This document shows, one piece after another, positions 1-8,431 of a stretch of 38,460 bases of DNA. The stretch spans positions 1-38,460 of the forward strand of contig JAIDNJ010000050.1 of NCBI GenBank assembly GCA_029063895.1, read 5' to 3'. Source of the DNA: Muribaculaceae bacterium. Its GTDB lineage: Bacteria; Bacteroidota; Bacteroidia; Bacteroidales; Muribaculaceae. The number at the start of each line of letters is the position of its first letter. The first letter of the stretch is position 1. A program made the position numbers and the translations under genes. The notes below the pieces were generated by a model, which worked only from the letters and a program-made list of their open reading frames with translations, made no database searches and was not told the DNA's origin.

Positions 1-2
1 AT

Positions 3-2414
3 GATGGTGAGATCTACACAATGGGCGCCGATAACAAGCCCTCGAAAGTAAACGTTGACATCGTCATCGACGAGACTCCCGACATCGAGCGCATCGCTGT
101 GCGTCCCTCGGGTAGCGCAGCTATTTCGCCCGACGGCAAACAGATTGCCTTCACCTCGCGCGGAAACGTGTTTGTAGCTTCATCCGATTACTCTTCGCTG
201 AAACAGATTACCGACACCCCCGAGGGTGAAAGCCACGTGAGCTGGTCACCCGACGGCAAGACTCTCATCTATGAATCGGAACGTGACGGCCACTGGAATC
301 TTTACACTGCAACCGTTCCCAACGAGTCAGATCCCAACTTCTCAAACGCTACCGTTATTGAAGAAAAAGCTCTTTTCAACCCCAAAGACGGCATCGAGCG
401 CAACTACGCCCAGTACTCGCCCGACGGCAAGAGCCTCGCTTTCATGCAGGACCGCACCAAAATCATGATCATGGACCTCGCCACCAAGAAAGTGCGCCAG
501 CTCACCGACGGTTCGACCGTAACACGCCGTACAAGCGGTATTTCGTTTGACTGGTCTCCCGACAGCAAATGGATTCTTACCACCGTGGTTGACAACCACC
601 ATGACCCGTACTCTGACATCGCTATCATCAATGTCGCCGACGGCAATATGATCAATCTCACCGAGTCGGGTTACACATGTGGCGACCCTCGCTGGGCATT
701 TGACGGCAACGCCATCACCTACACAACCGAACGTTACGGTATGCGCTCTCATGCTTCATGGGGCTCTCAGGACGACGTCATGATCGTGTTCCTCAATCGC
801 GAGACTTTTGATAAATTCAACCTCAATGAGGAAGATTATCAGCTTATGAAAGAAGCCGAGAAGAATGCTAAAAAAGATACCGCCGCTTCAACCGATTCAA
901 AAGACAAGAAAGCCGCTCCTGCCAAAAAAGAAGCTGCAAAAGATATCGTTGTTGAGCCCGAAGGTCTTGCACGCCGCACCGTCCGCCTCACTCCGTTCTC
1001 ATCGTCAATCGGTGATTACATAGTGACCAAAGACGGCGAGAAACTCTACTACACCGTTCAGTCAAACGGTGACGGTAAACGCGACCTCTGGAGCATCGAC
1101 CTCCGCAAAGGCACTCCCACCCAGGTTAAACGCGACATGGGCTTCGGTGGCATGGAAATGGATAAAGACGGTAAGATATATATCCTCGGTTCACGCTCTC
1201 AGCGCCTCGACCCCAAAACCGGGAAGACCACTCCTATCACCATGAACGGCACTCAGCTCATCAACCACGACGCCGAGCGCAACTATATGTTTGATTATGT
1301 GAAAGTGCAGGAAGGCAAACGTTTCTACAACACCAACATGCACGGTATCAACTGGGAAAAGATGACCGAAGACTATCGCAAGTTCATGCCCCACATCAAC
1401 AACAACTATGATTTTGCCGAAATGCTCAGCGAACTTCTCGGCGAACTCAACGTGTCACACACCGGCGGCCGCTACACTCCCCCGCGCAATCCCAACGTTG
1501 AGCCTACCGCATCGCTCGGCCTGCTCTTTGACATGGCTTACAACGGCAAAGGCCTCAAGGTTGACGAAGTCGTTGCCGGTGGTCCGTTTGACAAAGCCGC
1601 CTCTAAAGTGACTCCCGGATGCATCATCGAGAAAATCAACGAAACCGTACTCACCCCGACCACCGACGACAGCGAGGTCCTCAACGGTCTCGCCGGTCAA
1701 AAAACTCTCATCACGGTGTACAATCCTGCCAACGGTCAGCGTTGGGAAGAGACTGTCAAACCTATCTCGGCAGCCCAGATGAACAACCTTATGTATGACC
1801 GTTGGGTTGCAAGCCGTGCAGCCGAAGTAGACCGTCTCAGCAACGGCCGTCTCGGTTACGTTCACATCAAGTCGATGAACGATGACTCATTCCGTCCCAT
1901 GTATTCTGATGTGCTTGGTAAGTATAACGACCGCGAAGGTATCGTCATTGACATCCGTCACAATGGTGGTGGCCGTCTCCACGAAGACCTTGAGGTATTC
2001 TTCAGCGGTAAAAAATATCTCACTCAGGTTGTGCGCGGTCAGGAAACCTGCGACATGCCTTCACGCCGTTGGAACAAACCGAGCATCATGCTCCAGAGCG
2101 AAGCCTGCTACTCAAATGCACATGGAAGCCCCTGGGTTTACAAAACAATGGGTATCGGCAAGCTCGTAGGTGCTCCCGTTCCCGGAACCATGACTTCGGT
2201 AAACTGGGTGACAATGCAAGACCCGACAATGGTATTCGGTATCCCTGTTGTAGGTTACCTCACCGCCGAGGGCAACTATCTTGAAAACACTCAGCTCGAA
2301 CCCGATGTTCTTGTTCTTCCCAACCCCGGCGATGTAAATTCAGGTGACGACAAACAGCTCAAAGCTGCTGTCGAGACTCTCCTCAAAGACATCGACGCTC
2401 AAAAGAAGAAATAA
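3..2414 (+). CDS. Tricorn-like S41 family peptidase (WD40/TolB-like beta-propeller, PDZ, S41 domains); 5' end truncated by window
   Basis: Frame is open to the window edge (DGEIYTMGAD...), repeated SPDGK propeller motifs, PDZ-like segment, S41-type segment with EACYSNAHGSPW. Confidence 0.88.
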   Translation, partial: DGEIYTMGADNKPSKVNVDIVIDETPDIERIAVRPSGSAAISPDGKQIAFTSRGNVFVASSDYSSLKQITDTPEGESHVSWSPDGKTLIYESERDGHWNLYTATVPNESDPNFSNATVIEEKALFNPKDGIERNYAQYSPDGKSLAFMQDRTKIMIMDLATKKVRQLTDGSTVTRRTSGISFDWSPDSKWILTTVVDNHHDPYSDIAIINVADGNMINLTESGYTCGDPRWAFDGNAITYTTERYGMRSHASWGSQDDVMIVFLNRETFDKFNLNEEDYQLMKEAEKNAKKDTAASTDSKDKKAAPAKKEAAKDIVVEPEGLARRTVRLTPFSSSIGDYIVTKDGEKLYYTVQSNGDGKRDLWSIDLRKGTPTQVKRDMGFGGMEMDKDGKIYILGSRSQRLDPKTGKTTPITMNGTQLINHDAERNYMFDYVKVQEGKRFYNTNMHGINWEKMTEDYRKFMPHINNNYDFAEMLSELLGELNVSHTGGRYTPPRNPNVEPTASLGLLFDMAYNGKGLKVDEVVAGGPFDKAASKVTPGCIIEKINETVLTPTTDDSEVLNGLAGQKTLITVYNPANGQRWEETVKPISAAQMNNLMYDRWVASRAAEVDRLSNGRLGYVHIKSMNDDSFRPMYSDVLGKYNDREGIVIDIRHNGGGRLHEDLEVFFSGKKYLTQVVRGQETCDMPSRRWNKPSIMLQSEACYSNAHGSPWVYKTMGIGKLVGAPVPGTMTSVNWVTMQDPTMVFGIPVVGYLTAEGNYLENTQLEPDVLVLPNPGDVNSGDDKQLKAAVETLLKDIDAQKKK

Positions 2415-2434
2415 CACATAATCCCCAATAACAG

Positions 2435-2474
2435 AATGGCGCCCGGTCGGTTAAGACTCGGCGCCATTTTTTTA
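2435..2474 (+). terminator. Rho-independent terminator after the tricorn-like gene
   Basis: Perfect arms AATGGCGCC / GGCGCCATT followed by a T run. Confidence 0.85.
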
Positions 2475-2516
2475 CTACGTTTGCCAACGGGTGTAACGTT
2501 TAATCCCTGATGATGA

Positions 2517-2834
2517 CTAACCCCTTCTTACAACCGGCAGCACGATTGAAAACCCCAGAAAAACAAACCCGAACACCGTGAGACACAACAAGAGATAGTC
2601 GCTCACCTGTACAACGGGGCTATAATACATCACACTCAACCGCCATGCGAGCAAACCGGCCAACACCAGGAATGACACGACAAAACTTGCAATCTCCCAC
2701 CCCGAGAAAAGGCGTTGTCTTCTCTCGGGCAACCGATTCATGGTCTTGCGAACAAACCACGAGTCGCGACGTTCAAGCGGCAGGTTATCTTTTAAAAAAC
2801 GTGCAATCTGTTTATCTTTTTCTTTCTCGTTCAT
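2517..2834 (-). CDS. Small membrane protein (cytoplasmic N-terminus plus two TM segments), candidate anti-sigma partner
   Basis: 105 aa ORF starting 11 bp after the sigma factor stop; hydrophobic segments WEIASFVVSFLVLAGLLAW and YLLLCLTVFGFVFLGFSIVLPVV. Confidence 0.7.
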   Translation of the reverse strand: MNEKEKDKQIARFLKDNLPLERRDSWFVRKTMNRLPERRQRLFSGWEIASFVVSFLVLAGLLAWRLSVMYYSPVVQVSDYLLLCLTVFGFVFLGFSIVLPVVRRG

Positions 2835-2845
2835 AGCTTCAATTT

Positions 2846-3373
2846 TTAACGGTCAATCACATCGGCCATCTTCGCTCGAGCTCGCGAAAGATAGCTTTTC
2901 ACTGTACCCTCGGGGCAGCCGGTAATCTCGGCGACCTTCTTGACGGGCATATCTTCAACATAAAACAGCAGTACCATCGACTTTTCGATATCACTCAACG
3001 ATGCCATGCATTGCTCCAGATCAATCATCGCGTCGCTCGGGGCAACAGTATCGACCACACGCTCGGGAATCTCTGCCCGGGTAACCGACACAACGAGATT
3101 GCGCCGTTTCCAGTCGACAAATTCATTATAGGCAATGCGGTAAAGCCACGTTTTGAATTTTGAGATACCTTTGAAGGACCTTATCGAGAGATAGGCCTTC
3201 AGGAAAGTATCCTGCGACAGGTCATCGGTCAAAGCCGCATCGTTACCGGTGAGATTGAGCAGGAAACGGCGGAGTCCCCCCTCATACTCGGTGACGAGCC
3301 GCCCGAATGCATCGCGGTCGTCGGCCGCGATACATCTGGCAATCAGCTTTAACTCTTCAAAACGTGATAACAT
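2846..3373 (-). CDS. RNA polymerase sigma-70 family (ECF) factor
   Basis: Region 2 (LSQDTFLKAYLSIRSFKGISKFKTWLYRIAYNEFVDWKR) and region 4 (VAEITGCPEGTVKSYLSRARAKM). Confidence 0.93.
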   Translation of the reverse strand: MLSRFEELKLIARCIAADDRDAFGRLVTEYEGGLRRFLLNLTGNDAALTDDLSQDTFLKAYLSIRSFKGISKFKTWLYRIAYNEFVDWKRRNLVVSVTRAEIPERVVDTVAPSDAMIDLEQCMASLSDIEKSMVLLFYVEDMPVKKVAEITGCPEGTVKSYLSRARAKMADVIDR

Positions 3374-3396
3374 CGTAACGTGGGTTTATCGACGGT

Positions 3397-4206
3397 TTAT
3401 CGTTTGATAATGTTATAGTAGGAAAGGAGCTGTCCGGCACCGATGAACAACGGTACGATACCGAGAACCGCTGCAGCGGGAGCATCCCATACATTGAATA
3501 TGATGATTATACCCACACCGATAGCCGTGTTACGCCAACCTTTGTCAAAATTGCGGCTGTTACGGTAAACCGGAGGCATTGCAGGCTGCTGTTCGCCATC
3601 GGTTGAATCGGGATTGATCACCGTGTCGGGAGCATCGTCATCGCCGGGATTAATTTTAAAATTTGAAGGGAATGAGGTTTCGTTTGAGCCTGAATAGAAC
3701 ACGTCGGGCAACTTGTAATTATTCTCGATAGCCTTGGCTATAATCTCGTTGCGGCTTTTGTAACGGCGGTAAAAGAAGATGAGCACTGCAATCGTCGCCA
3801 GGAGAACAAGTGAAACTATCACGATAGTCTGGATTGTCACCATTGTGATTTTCATGTGTTCGCGCTGCAGTCTGTAATAATTATCATTACTGCCGGAGTT
3901 GACATCGATTGAAAGTTCCTGAATTGTTACCGTTAAAGGTACCGAAACACCTTTCTTATCACCGGCGGCGACTTTTACAGTATCTCCGGTCTCATTGACC
4001 GAGAAAATCGTGTCGTTTATCGACGAGGTGAGCTCTTCAACCTTAAGCTGGACATTTTCAGTAATACGGTCGGCGACAGTCGAGCGTATCTCTTCAACAA
4101 TTTGGGTAGTGTCGAGCTGAGACGGGTGTGACGGGGTGGGAATACAAGAACCCAAAAGAATTAAGACGGCCGATACAATCGGGATGAGAAATTTTGCTTG
4201 TTTCAT
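3397..4206 (-). CDS. Membrane lipoprotein with TM segments (DUF6249-like), hypothetical
   Basis: Most plausible start is the internal Met (MKQAKFLIPIVSAVLILLGSC, lipobox LGSC) rather than the ORF-track start at 4284; central and C-terminal TM segments. Confidence 0.7.
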   Translation of the reverse strand: MKQAKFLIPIVSAVLILLGSCIPTPSHPSQLDTTQIVEEIRSTVADRITENVQLKVEELTSSINDTIFSVNETGDTVKVAAGDKKGVSVPLTVTIQELSIDVNSGSNDNYYRLQREHMKITMVTIQTIVIVSLVLLATIAVLIFFYRRYKSRNEIIAKAIENNYKLPDVFYSGSNETSFPSNFKINPGDDDAPDTVINPDSTDGEQQPAMPPVYRNSRNFDKGWRNTAIGVGIIIIFNVWDAPAAAVLGIVPLFIGAGQLLSYYNIIKR

Positions 4207-4380
4207 GTTGTTTATATTGTTTCTATGTTGATTATTCTGATTGTTTGACGAGCAAATCATGCTCCCGGTTACAAAGATAATCAAAATAGCGCCATTTTAA
4301 CAATATTTTAACATACGAAAAGGGTTCTGTGTCTTATAATGTCCAACCACTATGGACGGGACTACGTTCCAACTTCAAAC

Positions 4381-4412
4381 AAAAAAACGGTACGTCAATT
4401 TTGACATACCGC
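4381..4412 (-). terminator. Terminator of the GTCAA/TTGAC palindrome family (member 1)
   Basis: + strand CGGTACGTCAA TT TTGACATACCG, preceded by an A run that is a T run on the minus strand; 32 nt past the stop at 4443. Confidence 0.8.
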
Positions 4413-4442
4413 ATTTTCCACATTTTATATAATACCAATTAC

Positions 4443-4973
4443 TTACTTGCTGCTGGGCTGTACCGACTGGGCATTACCGCCACGGTTACCGCGGGGTGCT
4501 TTCATGTCGTGACGACGGTCGCCTTTACGAGCCATCATTTTATTGTCACCATGATGACGGCGTCCCTCTTTGTGAACAGCAACATTTTCAAGGAAAGAAA
4601 CATACTGTTCGGGGGTAAGGATTGCCTTTACTTTGGCAAGATACTCACGAGAGCGATCCTGACGGGCCTGCATTTTGGCCTGACGCTGTTCCTGAGTCAT
4701 CTGCTCTTTTTTACCGGGGTGCTGACCTTCGCGTCGTTCAGGTTTCTGAGCATTAAGCTCGGCGAGCTTCTGCTCCTGAGCCTGAGTCAGGTTAAGACCT
4801 TCAAACGGATTGTATTTTGCTTTACCGGCCATCTTACATTCCTTGCCTTTGCTACAAAGTTCTTTGTTGGCCTTGTCACATTTTTCATTAGGTTTCTGAT
4901 TCTGAGCCATAGCCGAGAATCCAAGAACTGAGAGAATTGAGAGTGATAATGCTAATACTGTTTTTTTCATCAT
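4443..4973 (-). CDS. Periplasmic LTxxQ (Spy/CpxP-like; DUF4890-type) protein
   Basis: Signal peptide MMKKTVLALSLSILSVLGFSAMAQ; LTQAQEQKLAELNAQ and LTPEQYVSFLEN motifs; basic, K/R/Q-rich. Confidence 0.75.
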   Translation of the reverse strand: MMKKTVLALSLSILSVLGFSAMAQNQKPNEKCDKANKELCSKGKECKMAGKAKYNPFEGLNLTQAQEQKLAELNAQKPERREGQHPGKKEQMTQEQRQAKMQARQDRSREYLAKVKAILTPEQYVSFLENVAVHKEGRRHHGDNKMMARKGDRRHDMKAPRGNRGGNAQSVQPSSK

Positions 4974-5231
4974 AATATACTTTTACTTTGATTATTTGGT
5001 TGGTGTTACTTCTTTTATTTTGTCAAGCCATGTTTTTCAAGGCTCACATCTTTAAGACCAAAAAGCGCGCTAAAAGTTTATTTTATGGCCCAAATTTTAA
5101 CACTTTTTAGTTAATCAATTAACATTTAGCCACTTTCCCCAATATATTTAATATTCTATATATAAACAGGTTATAGCATTACCATATCAATCATCTTATT
5201 CCATAGTATCATCCCGGCATTAAAGAAAAGC

Positions 5232-5264
5232 AAGGCGATGTGCCAATATTGAACACACCGCCTT
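5232..5264 (-). terminator. Terminator of the GTCAA/TTGAC palindrome family (member 2)
   Basis: AAGGCGATGTGCCAATATTGAACACACCGCCTT, 34 nt past the serpin stop. Confidence 0.7.
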
Positions 5265-5297
5265 TATCTCAATTTATTATCCTCTATACGCTAATTA

Positions 5298-6560
5298 TCA
5301 CATATTGACGATTGCCCCGGCAAATAAAATTGTACCGGTGCTACATTCCTCTATCAGGAACATAAACGGTCGATTGATATCGATAGGGATTTGAGGATCT
5401 GAAGGCATTGCAGATGTCGGATTGCCGGTAATAACCGTTACCGCAGCTGCCTTACTTCCACTCTCATCAACTTCGACCGTGTTGTTTTGAATAACCTGTA
5501 GACCGGGAATCGACTTATCTGTCATTTCTCTCAAATCAGGATCGCTCAAAACTTCATTAGTCCCAAGACTCTCATATTTTCCTTCGCAAGTGAGACGAAT
5601 ATTATAATCAATCTTAAGCTTTGGGAATCGGATAATACCGCCAAAATATTCATTTATATTCTCTTTTAACTCTCTCCATTTACCGTCATTCAATTCCGAC
5701 ATAACCGATTGGAGCGATACACCCTCGTCAGGTAGTATAAAATATATCGAATAGGCACAATTCCCATAATCTTTCTTTAAAACAGTAAGATTGTCTTTAA
5801 ATATGCCCCCATCAGCCTTAGTTTGCATTGTCGGTACCATTGGTTCTAATCCATTCTGATTGTAAAAGACGCGATCAGTAGTATTGCTCTCTTTTATCTC
5901 CGAAGCCCATTTACCCTCAAAATACAAAGCGTTACACAATGCAAACACATTTTTACTTGTAAGATTCCCATACTCAAACACCTTGGGTATCAATCCTTTT
6001 GTTGCCGATTTGGCCCAACCGTTGATTTTATCAACCGTGCTGTTGCTGTCAAAATCAACCGAGGATGCCGTTGCTTCATAGTATTTCAGCAACGTTTCCA
6101 CAAACGGTTTCTTTAGATCGACTGTGGTATGAGTCCAGAGTGAGTTGGCTATCGAGAATTTAACCTTCGGGTCGGCCGCAAGAAGCTCATTGACAATTCT
6201 ACGATTAAAATCATTAAGCTCGTCGATACTTGTCCCTCGGTCAAGTTTCAACAGCTCCATTATTTTCTCCTGATAATCACCCGAACCTCCGTTGGCGAGC
6301 ATCGAAAAATCAATAAACATACTCAATGGCGACACAAAGATGTTTTTCATCCCATCTCCGTCACTCTTTTTGTCTATCTCATAAAGCTTTGATACAAGGT
6401 CAAAGGCATAATCGCTCTCGGCATTGGCTATCGCTTCTTCAGAGCGCGACAATACAATATCAGCCCGCTCCTTTTCAAGATTTTCATTACCCTCATTGCT
6501 GTCACATGCCGTCACAGCAAACATGGTCAACAGACCCAAAAATAGCACATGTTTTTTCAT
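5298..6560 (-). CDS. Serpin family lipoprotein
   Basis: Lipobox VTAC; serpin hallmarks: IFVSPLSM, NALYFEGKWASEI, VDESGSKAAAVT hinge and C-terminal RPFMFLIEECSTGTILFAGAIVNM. Confidence 0.95.
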   Translation of the reverse strand: MKKHVLFLGLLTMFAVTACDSNEGNENLEKERADIVLSRSEEAIANAESDYAFDLVSKLYEIDKKSDGDGMKNIFVSPLSMFIDFSMLANGGSGDYQEKIMELLKLDRGTSIDELNDFNRRIVNELLAADPKVKFSIANSLWTHTTVDLKKPFVETLLKYYEATASSVDFDSNSTVDKINGWAKSATKGLIPKVFEYGNLTSKNVFALCNALYFEGKWASEIKESNTTDRVFYNQNGLEPMVPTMQTKADGGIFKDNLTVLKKDYGNCAYSIYFILPDEGVSLQSVMSELNDGKWRELKENINEYFGGIIRFPKLKIDYNIRLTCEGKYESLGTNEVLSDPDLREMTDKSIPGLQVIQNNTVEVDESGSKAAAVTVITGNPTSAMPSDPQIPIDINRPFMFLIEECSTGTILFAGAIVNM

Positions 6561-6572
6561 AATAACAATATT

Positions 6573-8018
6573 TTAAAATTTATACATTTTAAAAGTTGAA
6601 TTGTACTTATAGTTTCCAACCTTCCAAGTAGTCGGTATATTTGAACTTAGTTGAACATCATCATATGCTCCGCCCCAGCCCCAATTACATTTAAAGTAGG
6701 ATTGTCCGTAATCCTCTATTTCGACTCTTACATTACCGTTACCAAAAATACTCTCAAGGTATTCAATCGTAGTATCTTCAGGAATCTCCGGCCACTCTTC
6801 CTCATCTACATCACCATTATTACCAATTTTTCTATAAACATAGAAAGCTTTATATTCTTCGGTCTCTGATTTATAGTAATCAACCAAAAAAGCATGACAT
6901 GCATCACGTGTATTATAAATTGATGTAGAAATTCCGCTTGCCATCATAATCACAGGATAACCTTTTGATAAAACCACCAGGCAATCTCTTTCATTGGCAT
7001 CTATAACCGTTGAAGACAACCCGGTTTGACTCTTTATAAATGGAATTGCATTGGAAAAGTCTGTACCAGAACCCTCACTTATATTCTTTCCGGACTCATC
7101 TTCCAGATATTTTTTTCCATATCTCGTTCCTATCTGCGTTCCAATATATCCTAAGAACAATGCTGTCGGTTTCATATACTCACTATAATATGAATCTGAT
7201 AATGGAATTTTATCCCAAACGTCACTACTCCAGCCTGAAAAATAATATTTATTATCTGATTCATTATATACAGCATCAGTCACTGTTCCAACCGGCACAC
7301 CAAACTCTTGATGAGTATGATAGAGGAATTGCCCTACTGCGACAGGAAGACATCCTACATACGAATGTACACTCTTTTTATTTTCAAAATAAGGCGTATA
7401 TTGATTAAAGTTGGCAGTTTGATTCCATATAGTCTTTAGACGTCCATTCTTTGGAGTACTAATTATCGTCCGTTTTTCACCGGGACATGAGGTAACCCAG
7501 ACCCATTCATAACGATCATCATCTCCATCACCTCCAGGCTCTCTCCAATTATCATCAAGAGGCATTACGCCATAAGCCAACCATTGGTTGTTAATGGTGT
7601 CAGAAGGCAACATCTCAACTTTCCCAAGCGCCCTCAATCTCTCGGCTGCCAGCTGAAAGAATTGTTCAAATGGAGAGTCCGCATTAAAAGTCGTTGGATA
7701 AAAGCTGCCCGTCTCTGATTTCATAAGAATCATTGGCATACGGACGTCATTTGAAAATATCTCCCAACCTTCGCCATAGTTGGCAATGAACATCACAGTA
7801 TCGCCATCGACAATGTAAGGAACAAGGACATCTTCAGTTGTTCGGCTGGCGACTCGTTTCCCTCTCGACAGATAATTGTTTATCGCCTTTAAGTTGGCCG
7901 AGCGGGTTTTTGTTACTGATACACTATCTACAAAATTATCAGGCTGTAGAAGTTCGTCCTGACTACAACCGGTAAGTGTCAGGGACATTAATAAATACTT
8001 AACAAGTTTAGTTTTCAT
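6573..8018 (-). CDS. C10 (streptopain/SpeB-like) family cysteine peptidase lipoprotein
   Basis: Lipobox LTGC; propeptide-like N-terminus; catalytic Cys in SYVGCLPVAVGQ (C223), His in DACHAFLVD (H375), and the NWGWGG motif. Confidence 0.95.
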   Translation of the reverse strand: MKTKLVKYLLMSLTLTGCSQDELLQPDNFVDSVSVTKTRSANLKAINNYLSRGKRVASRTTEDVLVPYIVDGDTVMFIANYGEGWEIFSNDVRMPMILMKSETGSFYPTTFNADSPFEQFFQLAAERLRALGKVEMLPSDTINNQWLAYGVMPLDDNWREPGGDGDDDRYEWVWVTSCPGEKRTIISTPKNGRLKTIWNQTANFNQYTPYFENKKSVHSYVGCLPVAVGQFLYHTHQEFGVPVGTVTDAVYNESDNKYYFSGWSSDVWDKIPLSDSYYSEYMKPTALFLGYIGTQIGTRYGKKYLEDESGKNISEGSGTDFSNAIPFIKSQTGLSSTVIDANERDCLVVLSKGYPVIMMASGISTSIYNTRDACHAFLVDYYKSETEEYKAFYVYRKIGNNGDVDEEEWPEIPEDTTIEYLESIFGNGNVRVEIEDYGQSYFKCNWGWGGAYDDVQLSSNIPTTWKVGNYKYNSTFKMYKF

Positions 8019-8295
8019 CTATTGATTTATTGGTGATAATAAAATTAATAGTTGGATTGGCCTACTGATAGCCATAACATTTAGTGAGAACCTTTAAACT
8101 CTTCAAAGATTATGATCATATATCCCATATCTCAAAGAATTTTGACTTTGCTTTACATACTAAACCGCGAAATATCGGAAATCTTGCATGAGAATATGTT
8201 AAATTTTTCATTTTTCCCAATTATTTTCGCGTTCTCCTCAAAGTTACATAAAAAGAGGGTATGTAAAAATGAGCATTTAACGATATTGTGTTGGG

Positions 8296-8312
8296 ACATG
8301 CCTTTGGCATGT
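8296..8312. repeat. Intergenic palindrome ACATGCC-TTT-GGCATGT
   Basis: Perfect 7-bp stem, 3-nt loop; base-substituted relative of 23899-23915. Confidence 0.75.
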
Positions 8313-8377
8313 AAGGAACGTAAATCACTGTTAATCAATCATTACATGCTAAATTTCCTACATCTACAAATAAAACA

Positions 8378-8405
8378 GGCGGCGCGTCAAATTTGACACG
8401 CCGCC
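8378..8405 (-). terminator. Terminator of the GTCAA/TTGAC palindrome family (member 3)
   Basis: GGCGGCGCGTCAAATTTGACACGCCGCC, 27 nt past the stop at 8432. Confidence 0.8.
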
Positions 8406-8431
8406 ATCTCAATTATTAATAAGTTAATCTA

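Noticed and set aside
4329-4931. 200-aa plus-strand ORF opposite the LTxxQ protein gene
   Set aside because: Antisense to a well-supported CDS with signal peptide; composition consistent with a codon-bias shadow ORF.
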